A stretch of 64,000 bases of DNA, from positions 1 to 64,000 of the forward strand of contig DAHVDE010000008.1 of the NCBI GenBank assembly GCA_027313705.1. The letters run 5' to 3'. This document shows, piece by piece, positions 9,697-18,664 of this stretch. Made by a program: the position numbers and the translations under genes. Below the pieces are notes generated by a model. The model was not told the DNA's origin. It saw only the letters and a list, made by a program, of their open reading frames with translations, and did not search any database. The stretch is from Actinomycetota bacterium. Lineage in GTDB: Bacteria; Actinomycetota; Actinomycetes; Streptosporangiales; Streptosporangiaceae. Every line of letters begins with the position of its first letter. The stretch's first letter is position 1.

Positions 9697-11283
9697 CTAC
9701 TGTCCCTCCTCACGACCATAAGCACCGTCCAGATCGCCGGGCACCGCGAAGCGGCCCGCTACGGCGGTAGCCGCGGCCACGGCGGGCGAGACCAGGTGGG
9801 TGCGACCGCCTGGGCCCTGGCGGCCTTCGAAGTTGCGGTTGCTCGTCGACGCTGATCGCTCGCCGGGCGCGAGCGTGTCGCCGTTCATCGCCAGGCACAT
9901 CGAGCAGCCAGCTGAACGCCATTCGAAGCCCGCGGCCTTGAACACCTCGTCGATGCCTTCGGCCTCGGCTTCGGCTTTGACCCGTGCGGAGCCTGGTACC
10001 ACGATCGCCCGGATGCCTGGCCTGATCGTGCGGCCGCGCAGCACGCCGGCGGCGGCTCGCAGGTCGGCCAGGCGACCGTTGGTGCAAGAACCGATGAAGA
10101 CGGTGTCCACGCCGATGTCCCGCATGGCCGTGCCTGGTGCCAGGCCCATGTACTCAAGCGCGCGCTGCGCGGCCTGCTGCTCGGCGGGTGTGGCAAAGCT
10201 CGCCGGATCGGGCACGGCGCCGTCGACGCCGACCGACTGAGCCGGGTTGGTGCCCCAGGTCACGACGGGGCGCAAGGTCGCCGCATCGATCCGTACTTCG
10301 CGGTCGAACGCGGCGCCGTCGCCGGTGACCAGCGATCGCCAGTCGTCGAGCGCCCGTTCCCAGCCGGCACCTTTCGGGCTGTGCTGGCGACCTTCGAGGA
10401 ACGCGAACGTGGTGTCGTCGGGTGCGATCATCCCGGCCCGCGCGCCTGCCTCGATCGACATGTTGCATACGGTCATCCGGCCGGCCATGTCCAGCGAGCG
10501 GATCGCCGCACCGCGGTACTCGATCACCGAGCCGGTGCCGCCGTTGGTGCCGATCTCGGCGATGATGCCGAGCACGAGGTCCTTGGCGGTCACCACGGGC
10601 GGGAGCTCCCCGTCGACGGTGACCGCCATCGCGGCCGGCTTGGCCTGGCGCAGCGTCTGGGTAGCGAGCACGTGCTCGACCTCGGTGGTGCCGATGCCGA
10701 ACGCGAGCGCGCCGAACGCGCCGTGGGTCGAGGTGTGGCTGTCGCCGCAGACGACCGTCATGCCCGGCTGGGTCAGCCCGAGCTGCGGGCCGATGACGTG
10801 CACGACGCCCTGCTCGGGGCTGCCAAGCGGGTACAGCGTGATCCCGTGTGCCGCACAGTTCGCGCGCAGCCTGGACATCTGCGCGGCAGCTAGCGGATCG
10901 GTGATCGGGCCATCCGGGTTCAGCGTCGGCACGTCGTGGTCCATCGTGGCCACCGTCAGGTCTGGCCTGCGTATCGTCCGCCCGCTTAGCTGGAGGCCCT
11001 CGAACGCCTGCGGGGAGGTGACCTCATGCACGAGGTGCAGGTCGATGTAGAGCAGCGGCAGTTCGCCGTCCGGGCTGGCTACGAGGTGCCGTTCCCATAT
11101 CTTGTCAAGAAGGCGCCCGGCCGAGCTGGCCCGGCCGTGCTCCATGACACCGGCCGGCCGGCTGTCGTTCTGGTGCGCGCCGCCATCGTCACGCCGGTCG
11201 AGCGCGACCTGGACGGCGTGCAGCGCTAAGGCGCCGGACATGCGGTCGGCTGACTGATCTTGGATACGGTTGCGATGCCGCAT
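9697..11283 (-). CDS. leuC: 3-isopropylmalate dehydratase large subunit (LeuC) with N-terminal extension
   Basis: Large 4Fe-4S subunit of the alkylmalate isomerase. It has the usual N-terminal block ([21 protein letters not shown]), [34 protein letters not shown], and the cluster cysteines in FIGSCTNGR and CSMCLAMN. Homology begins near residue 46 ([23 protein letters not shown] 11145). The only good ribosome binding site is GGGAGGAAC at 11287-11296, just before the TTG/ATG at 11283-11286, and no site precedes ATG 11145. I therefore annotate the longer form, which adds about 46 unusual residues. It is first in the leftward leuCDB operon and diverges from the leuA-led operon. Confidence 0.88.
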   Translation of the reverse strand: MRHRNRIQDQSADRMSGALALHAVQVALDRRDDGGAHQNDSRPAGVMEHGRASSAGRLLDKIWERHLVASPDGELPLLYIDLHLVHEVTSPQAFEGLQLSGRTIRRPDLTVATMDHDVPTLNPDGPITDPLAAAQMSRLRANCAAHGITLYPLGSPEQGVVHVIGPQLGLTQPGMTVVCGDSHTSTHGAFGALAFGIGTTEVEHVLATQTLRQAKPAAMAVTVDGELPPVVTAKDLVLGIIAEIGTNGGTGSVIEYRGAAIRSLDMAGRMTVCNMSIEAGARAGMIAPDDTTFAFLEGRQHSPKGAGWERALDDWRSLVTGDGAAFDREVRIDAATLRPVVTWGTNPAQSVGVDGAVPDPASFATPAEQQAAQRALEYMGLAPGTAMRDIGVDTVFIGSCTNGRLADLRAAAGVLRGRTIRPGIRAIVVPGSARVKAEAEAEGIDEVFKAAGFEWRSAGCSMCLAMNGDTLAPGERSASTSNRNFEGRQGPGGRTHLVSPAVAAATAVAGRFAVPGDLDGAYGREEGQ

Positions 11284-11509
11284 CAAGTTCCTCCCATCAT
11301 TTCCTGCCTGGAGGCGCAGACCCCGTGCCCGCGACTGGCGGTCGGGTCGCTGCTCTGAGTATGACCCGGCCTGAGGTCATTTCATTACCCGCAGAGTCGA
11401 CGAGGCTGTCTTTTGCGAATAGGTCACAAAAGATGGAACTTGATCTCTAATTCGCGTCATGTGACTCTTCTCTTCAGATAGGCGCAAACGGACCTGGACG
11501 GAGAATTAC
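11284..11509. promoter_or_regulatory. Divergent promoter region of biosynthetic locus 1
   Basis: The 226-base gap separates leftward leuCDB from the rightward leuA-led operon and must contain both promoters. An inverted repeat TGACC-N8-GGTCA lies at 11362-11379. A further AGGTCA is at 11421-11426, and GTCA-TG-TGAC is at 11456-11465. These TGACC/GGTCA half-sites are candidate operators for a shared regulator, but no regulator gene is adjacent. Ribosome binding sites are GGGAGG for leuC and GGAG at 11500-11503 for the GTG start of leuA. Confidence 0.5.
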
Positions 11510-13189
11510 GTGCCCGCATGGCGGAATCCCCAGCGACCATCGATGATGCCTATTCACAGGTATATCCGCGCTGATCCGCCGGCGATGCTCGATGCTGGTT
11601 CACGCACCTGGATCGAGCGCTCCGTCAATCAGGCCCCGTTGTGGAGCTCGGTTGACCTCCGTGACGGCAACCAGGCCCTGCCCACCCCGATGGATATGCG
11701 CCGCAAACAGGCGATGTTCGACCTCTTAGTCCGCATGGGGTTCAAGGACATCGAGATCGGCTACCCCTCGGCCAGCGAGGTCGACTTCGAATTCGCACGC
11801 CGCCTGGTGACCGGTGACCTCATCCCCGACGACGTCACGATCTCCGTCTTCACCCCCGCACGGCCGGCGCTCATCGAGCGTACCTTCGAGGCGATCCGCG
11901 GCGCTGACCGTGCGATGATCCATCTGTGCCACGCCACGGCATGCCTGTGGCGTGATGTCGTGTTCCGGATGACTCCGGCTGAGGTGATGCAGCTCGCCAG
12001 GGACAACGCGCGGCATATGCTCCGGCTCGCCGATGGTGCCGGTCTTTCCGCGATCCGGTTCGAGTACTCCCCTGAGACGTTCAACGTCACCGAGCCTGAG
12101 TTCGCGCTGGAGATCGCGAACACGGTGGCCGAGGTCGTGGACGCGTCTGCCGAGCGGCCGCTGACCCTCAATCTGCCGAGCACGGTGGAGATGCACTCGC
12201 CCAAGGTCTACGCCGACCAGATCGAGTGGATGCACCGCAACCTCGATCGCCGTGAATCGATCATCTTGTCGGTACACCCGCACAACGACCGCGGCACTGC
12301 CGTTGCCGCCGCCGAGTTCGCGATCGCGGCGGGAGCCGATCGCGTCGAGGGAACACTTTTCGGCAACGGCGAGCGAACCGGCAACGTCTGCCTGGTCACC
12401 CTGGCACTCAACCTGTTCACCCGCGGGGTCGATCCGCAGCTCGATTTCGCTGACATCGCCGCGATTCGTGGCGTCGTCGAAGAGTGCAACCAGATGCCCG
12501 TGCACGTCAGGCACCCGTACGGAGGAGACCTGGTGTTCACCGCCTTCTCAGGCACTCATCAAGACGCCGTGGCGAAAGGGCTGGCCCACCTGGCCAGCCG
12601 GGCCGCGGCAGCCGGACAGGCCGCCTCCGACCTGCCCTGGGAGGTACCGTACCTGCCGATCGACCCCCAGGACCTCGGCCGCAGCTACGAGGCAATCATC
12701 AGGGTCAACAGCCAGTCGGGCAAGGGCGGCATCGCCCATGCGCTGCGTTCCGGATGGGGACTCGACCTGCCTCGCGAGCTGCGTATCGAGTTCGCCGCGG
12801 TGATCCAGCGCGTTGCCGACGCCACCGGCGCCGAGGTGACCCCAGATCGCATCTGGGACATTTTCCGCGCCGAGTACTGCGCCGTGCCGAGCATTCCCGC
12901 CGAGCTCGATGGCAGCCAGGTGACCGATCTGCTGAGCGCGATGCACGACCGCGGCGTGCCGGCCGAGATCGACCAGCTCATCGACGCCGATACCGGCAGC
13001 CTGGCGGTGTGCTATGCGCGACTGCTCGTCGACCATCGCCCGGTGTGGGGCGTCGGCCTGACTCAGACGACGGCCGCGACCGCGAGCGCCGCGGCGGTGC
13101 GCGCGGCTCTGCATCGCTCCGGGGCATTTGCCGCAACCAGCGCGGGCGGACCGGCGGGGCATGCGGCGCGAAACGGTCAAGGGATATAG
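11510..13189 (+). CDS. leuA: 2-isopropylmalate synthase-like 2-oxo-acid chain-elongation enzyme
   Basis: A 559-residue LeuA-family Claisen condensing enzyme (DRE-TIM superfamily). It shows LWSSVDLRDGNQAL (family DLRDGNQ with the metal-binding Asp), GYPSASEVDFEF, the metal-binding SVHPHNDRG, GTLFGNGERTGN and IIRVNSQSGKGG. A C-terminal segment from about residue 425 corresponds to the regulatory domain, though the whole protein is shorter than the roughly 640-residue mycobacterial LeuA. It would condense acetyl-CoA with a 2-oxo acid. GTG 11510 has GGAG 7 bases upstream. It heads a tightly packed 12-gene operon, which favours supply of an elongated 2-oxo acid to that pathway rather than housekeeping leucine synthesis, although the latter is not excluded. 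Confidence 0.87.
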   Translation: MPAWRNPQRPSMMPIHRYIRADPPAMLDAGSRTWIERSVNQAPLWSSVDLRDGNQALPTPMDMRRKQAMFDLLVRMGFKDIEIGYPSASEVDFEFARRLVTGDLIPDDVTISVFTPARPALIERTFEAIRGADRAMIHLCHATACLWRDVVFRMTPAEVMQLARDNARHMLRLADGAGLSAIRFEYSPETFNVTEPEFALEIANTVAEVVDASAERPLTLNLPSTVEMHSPKVYADQIEWMHRNLDRRESIILSVHPHNDRGTAVAAAEFAIAAGADRVEGTLFGNGERTGNVCLVTLALNLFTRGVDPQLDFADIAAIRGVVEECNQMPVHVRHPYGGDLVFTAFSGTHQDAVAKGLAHLASRAAAAGQAASDLPWEVPYLPIDPQDLGRSYEAIIRVNSQSGKGGIAHALRSGWGLDLPRELRIEFAAVIQRVADATGAEVTPDRIWDIFRAEYCAVPSIPAELDGSQVTDLLSAMHDRGVPAEIDQLIDADTGSLAVCYARLLVDHRPVWGVGLTQTTAATASAAAVRAALHRSGAFAATSAGGPAGHAARNGQGI

Positions 13190-13191
13190 CG

Positions 13192-13719
13192 ATGGGCGAC
13201 ATGACAAGCGCCGATCACCCGCTGCCGGCGTACCACAAGGTGGCTCCAGGCCGGTACCGGGAGGACGAAGGCCTGCGCTACGAGGACTACGTCGTCGGGA
13301 CCGTCTTCGAGCACCGTCCCGGCCGGACGATCACGGCCACGGACAACATCTGGAGCTCGCTGCTGTGCCTGAACACCCATCCGCTGCACATTGACGCCGT
13401 CTACGCGGCGCAGACACCGTTCGGAAAGCTGCTGGTATCCAGCCTCGTGACGTTCGGCGTGGTCAACGGGATGACCGTTAAGACCATCAGCCAGAAGGCC
13501 GTCGCGAACCTGGGCTGGGACAAGGTCAGGCTCACCGCGCCGGTGTTCGTAGGCGACACGCTGTACGCGGAGACCACTATCACCGGCAAGCGAGCGTCAG
13601 GCTCCCGGCCAGGCGAGGGCATCGTCACGGTACACACGGTGGGCCGCAATCAGGACGGCGTGCAGGTCATCGAGTTCGACCGCACGGTATTGGCACTCAT
13701 GAGGAGCCAGGAGGCATAG
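13192..13719 (+). CDS. MaoC-family acyl-CoA dehydratase/hydratase
   Basis: A 175-residue hot-dog-fold protein of the MaoC/mesaconyl-CoA hydratase kind. It has YEDYVVGTVFEHRPGRTITATDN, then the catalytic-site region CLNTHPLHIDAVYAAQTPFGKLLVSS (Asp/His dyad region N-x-x-x-H-x-D) and VRLTAPVFVGDTLYAETTI. Relatives add or remove water at 2-methylfumaryl-CoA, itaconyl-CoA or malyl-CoA-type substrates and often sit beside CitE-like lyases, as here two genes downstream. In ketomemicin-type pathways an analogous dehydratase acts on the aldol product of a 2-oxo acid and an acyl-CoA. The start at 13192 gives GGGAUAUAGCG upstream and one codon after the leuA stop. Confidence 0.82.
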   Translation: MGDMTSADHPLPAYHKVAPGRYREDEGLRYEDYVVGTVFEHRPGRTITATDNIWSSLLCLNTHPLHIDAVYAAQTPFGKLLVSSLVTFGVVNGMTVKTISQKAVANLGWDKVRLTAPVFVGDTLYAETTITGKRASGSRPGEGIVTVHTVGRNQDGVQVIEFDRTVLALMRSQEA

Positions 13720-14661
13720 ATGACCGTCATTCCGGTGATTGGTCTAGACGGCGACGAGACCAGCGTCGCCAACGAGATCTCGCGGGCCTGCACCGAGGTC
13801 GGCTTCTTCGCCGTCCGTGACCACGGCATCGACCGGAAGGTCTTCGACGACGCCTACGAGGAGTCGGCGTGTTTCTTCCAGTTGACGACGGAGCAGAAGA
13901 ACCGGTACCCGATGCAGACGCTCACTGCGCGCGGTGACAACGACTACAGTCCCTACGGCTACAGCGCGCTGTTGTCGGAGAACGCCTACGCCTATACCGG
14001 CAGGCAAGGCATGCCGGCTGACTACGTGGAGAAGTTCAGCGTCGGCAGGCTAGTGCTCGACGACGCCGAGCACCTGCCGTTCCCCGATGGCGACCACGGC
14101 GCGGCATTGCGCCTGGCGCTGAAGGCTTACTTCGCGGCGTGTGAGACCGTGGCCGACCGGATCGCCGAACTGCTGACGGTCGCCCTGGAGCTCCCACGGG
14201 ACTTCTTCGCCACCAGGATCAACCGCTCGAACGACTCGCTTCGCTCACAGTTCTATCCTGGCCAGCACGAGGAGTTCCTCAACGACCAGGGCATGGGTGC
14301 CCACACCGACGGCACCTTCATCACGCTGCTGTCCGAGGACGGGCCAGGTCTGCAACTGCGCGAATTGTCCGGCACCTGGATCGACGTCGACGTCGAGCGC
14401 CGCGACTGGTTCGTGGTGAACATCGGCGACCTCATGGCGCGCTGGTCGAACGACGAGTACATCTCGACGCCGCACCGGGTCAGGCTCGCCGACCGGCCGC
14501 GCCAGTCGATCGTCTTCTTCAAGCTGGCCAATGACGACACGATCATCGAGTGCTTCCCGAAGTTCACGCGGGAGCGACCCGCCAAGTATGAGGCCATCAG
14601 GTACGAGGCTTTCTCTCTGCAGAAGATGAACGCGCTGTTCGGACGGGAGGGCGAATCATGA
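13720..14661 (+). CDS. Isopenicillin-N-synthase-like 2-oxoglutarate/Fe(II) oxygenase
   Basis: A 313-residue non-haem iron oxygenase of the IPNS/2OG-Fe(II) superfamily. The N-terminal DIOX_N-like region reads VIGLDGDETSVANEISRACTEVGFFAVRDHGID. The iron-binding facial triad is visible as His and Asp in MGAHTDGTFITLL and His in TPHRVRLADRPRQSIVFF. The Arg-x-Ser of RQS matches the 2-oxoglutarate-anchoring motif. It starts immediately after the maoC stop and overlaps the citE-like start by 4 bases. It probably hydroxylates, desaturates or cyclises a pathway intermediate; the substrate is not deducible. Confidence 0.88.
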   Translation: MTVIPVIGLDGDETSVANEISRACTEVGFFAVRDHGIDRKVFDDAYEESACFFQLTTEQKNRYPMQTLTARGDNDYSPYGYSALLSENAYAYTGRQGMPADYVEKFSVGRLVLDDAEHLPFPDGDHGAALRLALKAYFAACETVADRIAELLTVALELPRDFFATRINRSNDSLRSQFYPGQHEEFLNDQGMGAHTDGTFITLLSEDGPGLQLRELSGTWIDVDVERRDWFVVNIGDLMARWSNDEYISTPHRVRLADRPRQSIVFFKLANDDTIIECFPKFTRERPAKYEAIRYEAFSLQKMNALFGREGES

Positions 14662-15506
14662 GGGTGTACCCGTGCTATTTCTACACGCCGGCGCTGCGCA
14701 TTGACGCATTAGCTAGGTCCGGCGCCCGGGCGAGCGTCATGCAAGTTCTCGACCTGGAGGACTCGATCCCCGCAGGGTCGAAGGCCGCAGCCCGCGGGTG
14801 CCTGGCCGCAGCCGATTTTTCCGGTACCGGGCTGCCGGCCGTCATGCTGCGGCTCAACAGCATCGAGACGCCTGACGGGCTTGCCGACCTGCGGATGCTC
14901 CTGGACCTTGGCGGTCAGATCGGCGGCGTGCCCGTGCAGGCCGTGCTCGCACCGAAGATCGCCGCGGGTCGCGACGTGGAGATCTACCGGTCCCTGCTAT
15001 CCAGCCTGCCCGATCCGCCGGAGATCTGCAGCTTCATCGAGACGGTGGACGCGGTGGAGAACGCCTTTGACATCGCGGCCGGCAGCGACGGCCTGTGCTT
15101 CGGGCAGGCGGACCTCGTAGCGGAGATGTACCGCCCGGACGAGTCCTTCCTGGCGCATGCCAGGGCCCGGCTGTGCGTCGCGGCGGCCAAGTACCGGCTG
15201 CCTGCCATCGACACGAACTCCTTTGAGTTGTGGGACGCCGAAGTTATCCGAGAACAGAGCCAGGCCGCGAAGCGCTGCGGGTTTACCGGCAAGGCCGCCA
15301 TCCATCCCGGGCAGATCGACGTCATCGTGGAGACGTTCTCCGTCGACCAGGCCGAGCTTGACGGCTACCTCCGGACGATCGAGGACTACGAGTCCAACGC
15401 CAACGGCTTCGCCGTCAGCAAGGACCGGGTGCTAGCACCGCCGTTCGTGGCCAAGGCCCGGCGCATGCTCGCCCTCTTCGACACCAGCCGCAGCCCTATC
15501 CGCTGA
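14658..15506 (+). CDS. HpcH/HpaI (CitE-like) aldolase/lyase
   Basis: A 282-residue TIM-barrel C-C lyase of the CitE/HpcH/HpaI type. Indicators are QVLDLEDSIPAGSK (metal-binding Asp/Glu), AVMLRLNSIETPDGLADL, CSFIETVDAVENA, DGLCFGQADLVAEM and GFTGKAAIHPGQID, the characteristic C-terminal motif. Such enzymes cleave or form malyl-CoA-type bonds between a 2-oxo acid and an acyl-CoA. Pairing with the MaoC dehydratase and a downstream alpha-oxoamine synthase parallels the aldolase-dehydratase-PLP Claisen set of ketomemicin biosynthesis. It overlaps the preceding oxygenase by 4 bases. Confidence 0.86.
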   Translation: MRVYPCYFYTPALRIDALARSGARASVMQVLDLEDSIPAGSKAAARGCLAAADFSGTGLPAVMLRLNSIETPDGLADLRMLLDLGGQIGGVPVQAVLAPKIAAGRDVEIYRSLLSSLPDPPEICSFIETVDAVENAFDIAAGSDGLCFGQADLVAEMYRPDESFLAHARARLCVAAAKYRLPAIDTNSFELWDAEVIREQSQAAKRCGFTGKAAIHPGQIDVIVETFSVDQAELDGYLRTIEDYESNANGFAVSKDRVLAPPFVAKARRMLALFDTSRSPIR

Positions 15507-15551
15507 CTAGCCAGCCAGCCGCACATCACCGACTCTCATGGAGGGACAGCA

Positions 15552-16481
15552 ATGAGCACCCCGATCAAGGACGCAGTCAAGCAGGGACTAGTCGACATTT
15601 CCGGTTACCCGGCCGAACTTGCCGACGGGCGCCTGGTGCCCGTGAGCAGCGATCTGACGGCACGCCTGATAGACCTGGTCGCCAGCGGTTCCGGGCTCGC
15701 GGTCTGCCACGGCACGGATGTCTTGCTCGCACGGCACGGCATGGACATCCACCGCGAGTCCGACGCCGCGGTCGCGCGTGACTACCTCGAGTCCGTCTTT
15801 CGCGCCTTCGCGGCGCAGATCGACGTCGCGAAGCACAGCCCGGTCGTGATGGGTTATGACCGCGTCGCGAGCATGGACGTCGACGGGTACAACAAGAACA
15901 CGCGCTTCACGCCGAACGCCGACCACACGGAATCGCGCGAGTTCCTCACGACCAAGTGCGTCCACTTCGACGCCGCCACCCCCTTCATCGGCAACGTCTA
16001 CGGCCCCTACACCAACATCACCGGCGGGCTGCCGATCGTCTGCGACACGCGAGAGTTCTGCGCGCGCAACGGCATCGACCCGGCCGACCTGCTTGAGCTG
16101 ATGCCGCACAGCTACAACGTCGCAGTGAAACAGGAATACTCCGACCGCATCCTCGCGGACTACTCAGTCGCCGTGAACGTCAACCTGCTCGACGACATGA
16201 TCCTGGTCGTGCTCAACAACGAGGTAGCCGGCGGCCTGGCCCATGCCGGTACCACGCCGGAACTCGCGGACCCGGCGAAGCCCGGCAAGCGACCGCTGCG
16301 TCACATGGAGTTCCAGTTCCCCGACAGCGAGTTCCTCAGCAGGTGGTACCGGCATTACCGCCTCGGCATACCCGTGGTCAAGGTCTCCGTGCCCGAGGTG
16401 GAGACGGCAGAGCATGAGCGCTATCACAGCGGAGTGCGGGCAGTGCTCGCGACCCAGGCCCCGAGCACGAGCACCGGCTGA
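15552..16481 (+). CDS. Unrecognised protein, possible Fe(II)-dependent oxygenase
   Basis: A 309-residue soluble protein that I cannot place in a family. A strong GGAGGGACAGCA site precedes ATG 15552. It has an H-x-D (CVHFDAATPFIGNVYG) followed by TNITGGLPIVCDTREF, and downstream histidines (LAHAGT, RPLRHMEFQFPD). This arrangement resembles the HxD...H facial triad of clavaminate-synthase-like 2OG/Fe(II) oxygenases, but I could not confirm the fold. There is no signal peptide or membrane segment. It lies inside the locus 1 operon between the CitE-like lyase and an esterase, so a biosynthetic role is likely. The oxygenase idea is an inference. Confidence 0.55.
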   Translation: MSTPIKDAVKQGLVDISGYPAELADGRLVPVSSDLTARLIDLVASGSGLAVCHGTDVLLARHGMDIHRESDAAVARDYLESVFRAFAAQIDVAKHSPVVMGYDRVASMDVDGYNKNTRFTPNADHTESREFLTTKCVHFDAATPFIGNVYGPYTNITGGLPIVCDTREFCARNGIDPADLLELMPHSYNVAVKQEYSDRILADYSVAVNVNLLDDMILVVLNNEVAGGLAHAGTTPELADPAKPGKRPLRHMEFQFPDSEFLSRWYRHYRLGIPVVKVSVPEVETAEHERYHSGVRAVLATQAPSTSTG

Positions 16482-16491
16482 GGCGGGGAGC

Positions 16492-17400
16492 ATGTCACCG
16501 CTGCGTGCGAGCGCGCCAGGAATGACGGCAGCCGACGAGCAGGAGCTTGAACGCCTGCTGAAAGCGCTGGACGCCGACGAGTGGCCCGAGGACCTCATCG
16601 CGGGCCGGAGCTTTTACGACGCGTGGGGAACACCCGTGGCGCCGGATATCGCGGTCACCGAACGTGCGGCAGGCGGCGTGCCGGCGTTCATTCACACTCC
16701 CCCAGATGCCGACCTGACGCGCATCGGCATCTGGCTGCACGGCGGAGGTTACGTGTTCGGGTCGCAGCGCAGCCACGGCTCCATGGTGGCCGAGGGCGCC
16801 CGCGCCGCCGGGTTTCCTTTCCTGCACCCGCAGTATCGCCGGGCGCCTGAGCACCGGTTTCCCGCGGCGCTCGAGGACGCGGTGGCCGTATACGCCAGCG
16901 TCCTTGATGAAGGGTTCTCGCCGGATCAGGTCGCCATGATCGGCGACTCGGCCGGCGGCGGCCTGGTCATCGCGGCCTTGCTGGCCGCCAGGGACCGCGG
17001 CCTGCCGTTGCCGCGCGCGGTGGTCTGCATCTCACCGTGGACCGACCAGGCTTGCACGGGTGAGACCTTCCGCACGCTGACCGAGGACGATCCCATGGTC
17101 ACCACGTCGGTCACGTTCCGGGTGCGGGATGCGTACCTGGCCGGGCACTCGCCGCGGCTGCCGTACGCGTCGCCGCTCTATGGCGACGTCGCCGGCTTCC
17201 CGAGGACCCTCATCCAGGTTGGCGAGCGGGAGCTGCTGCGCAGTGACGCCGAGCGGCTCGCGGTCAAGCTCAGCGCGGCCGGATCGCCGGTCACGCTCGA
17301 GATCTGGCCAGGGATGGTGCATGTGTGGCACCTGCACCACACCCGGCTGAGCAAGGGTCGCGCGGGACTCGCGCGGATCGGGGATTTCCTGCGGTCCTAG
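16492..17400 (+). CDS. Alpha/beta hydrolase of the hormone-sensitive-lipase family
   Basis: A 302-residue hydrolase. The oxyanion motif HGGG (IWLHGGGYVFGS), the nucleophile GDSAGGG, and the late Asp/His region (ELLRSDAERLA; GMVHVWHLHH) are as in HSL/bacterial arylesterases. It begins at ATG 16492 after GGCGGGGAG, 10 bases beyond the preceding stop. In the operon it could release a thioester or ester intermediate, for example free an acid from CoA, or deprotect the product. The substrate is unknown. Confidence 0.85.
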   Translation: MSPLRASAPGMTAADEQELERLLKALDADEWPEDLIAGRSFYDAWGTPVAPDIAVTERAAGGVPAFIHTPPDADLTRIGIWLHGGGYVFGSQRSHGSMVAEGARAAGFPFLHPQYRRAPEHRFPAALEDAVAVYASVLDEGFSPDQVAMIGDSAGGGLVIAALLAARDRGLPLPRAVVCISPWTDQACTGETFRTLTEDDPMVTTSVTFRVRDAYLAGHSPRLPYASPLYGDVAGFPRTLIQVGERELLRSDAERLAVKLSAAGSPVTLEIWPGMVHVWHLHHTRLSKGRAGLARIGDFLRS

Positions 17401-17431
17401 TGGTCCGCGACAGCGCAGGAGGGAGATCGAG

Positions 17432-18664
17432 ATGGACAGCGACGACCAGGTAACCGGACCGCACCGGTACCGGAACAACCAGCGCATGGTCCCGGCGGCC
17501 GAGGCCGCGTGGGGCCTGTCCGCAGCCAACGGCATGCTCGACATCCGGGTCGAAGCCGTAGCCGGGCAGAACCGGCTGCGGGACATCCGCACCGGGCACG
17601 AGTTCTTGAATCTGTCCTCATGCTCCTATCTCGGGCTGAACAACCATCCGACCGTGGTTGCCTCAGGGGCCGAGGCACTGCGCGAGCAAGGCATCACCGG
17701 ACTGGCCATGGCCGAGTTCCGGATCAGGCTCGATGTGATGCGCCGGCTTGAGGACGAGCTGTCGGCGCTGTTCGGCTGCTATGTGCTCCCGTCGATCTCG
17801 TGCGGTTCGATCAGCTCCGCCGTGCTGCCGCTGCTGGCATCAGGGCACCTCACCGACACCGAGCCGATGGTCGTCGTCTTCGACAAGTTCGCGCATTTCT
17901 CGATGAACTTCGTCAAGCCGGTCGTCGCCGACGAAGCGAAGGTGATCACCTGCCCGCACAACGACATGCAATTCCTTGAGGACGTCTGCAAGGCCTACCC
18001 GCGGGTGGCTTACGTGTGCGAGGGCGCTTACTCCATTGGCGGCATGGCCGACCTGAAAGGCATGCAGGACCTGCAAGAACGCTACGGGCTTTACCTGTAC
18101 ATCGACGACTCGCACGCCCTGTCCATCCAGGGCGCCAACGGCGAAGGCTACGCGCGCTCGGTGTTCACCGAGCTGAACGACAAGACGATGATCGTCGCCT
18201 CGATTGCCAAGGCATTCGGCAGCACCGGCGGCATCGCGATGATCGGAACGTCGCGTAAATACGACTTCCTGTACCGATCCGGTCCTCTTGGCTGGTCTCA
18301 AGGGCTGCGGACGGCTGCGATCGGGACCAGCCTTGGCAGCATCGCCGTCCACCGCACCCCGGAACTCGGCCGCAGACAGCGCCAGCTAGCGCAGAACATC
18401 GAGATCTTCGACCGCCGCTTCGGGCACCGTGACGTGCGCGGCACCGGCGGCCACATCAAGTTCGTCCTCACCAGGGACAACGACCGGGCGGTGCGGCTGG
18501 CTACCCGGCTGTACGAGCGCGGCTACTACTGCTCGGCGATGTTCTTCCCGATCGTGGCCAAGGACCAGGCCGGGGTGCGGCTGATGCTGCGCGGCGACAT
18601 GACCAGCGCCATGACAGAAGCTTTCTGCTCGACGCTGGAGGACGCATGGAACGAGCTCCGGTGA
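17432..18664 (+). CDS. Alpha-oxoamine synthase (AONS/KBL-like PLP enzyme)
   Basis: A 410-residue fold-type I PLP enzyme of the group that includes BioF, KBL, ALAS and CqsA. Visible are LNLSSCSYLGLNNHP, a PLP-ring region (VCEGAYSIGGMADL), the cofactor-binding Asp and His (YIDDSHALSIQG) and the Schiff-base Lys in ASIAKAFGSTGG. These enzymes condense an amino acid with an acyl-CoA with loss of CO2, giving a 2-amino ketone. The usual histidine-rich hinge is partly altered, suggesting unusual substrates. In ketomemicin biosynthesis a relative forms the ketomethylene link; that is the inferred role here. GGAGGGAGATCGAG precedes ATG 17432. Confidence 0.88.
   Translation: MDSDDQVTGPHRYRNNQRMVPAAEAAWGLSAANGMLDIRVEAVAGQNRLRDIRTGHEFLNLSSCSYLGLNNHPTVVASGAEALREQGITGLAMAEFRIRLDVMRRLEDELSALFGCYVLPSISCGSISSAVLPLLASGHLTDTEPMVVVFDKFAHFSMNFVKPVVADEAKVITCPHNDMQFLEDVCKAYPRVAYVCEGAYSIGGMADLKGMQDLQERYGLYLYIDDSHALSIQGANGEGYARSVFTELNDKTMIVASIAKAFGSTGGIAMIGTSRKYDFLYRSGPLGWSQGLRTAAIGTSLGSIAVHRTPELGRRQRQLAQNIEIFDRRFGHRDVRGTGGHIKFVLTRDNDRAVRLATRLYERGYYCSAMFFPIVAKDQAGVRLMLRGDMTSAMTEAFCSTLEDAWNELR

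Noticed and set aside
8040..13189. Reading leuABCD purely as housekeeping leucine genes
   Set aside because: Not excluded, but the layout (leuA heading a 12-gene biosynthetic operon, divergent leuCDB with a shared operator-rich region) fits a pathway-specific elongation set better. A genome-wide search for other leu copies is needed to decide.
12484..13191. An upstream extension of the MaoC-family gene by 236 codons
   Set aside because: The extension overlaps LeuA in another frame and is Arg-rich. Homology begins only after ATG 13192.
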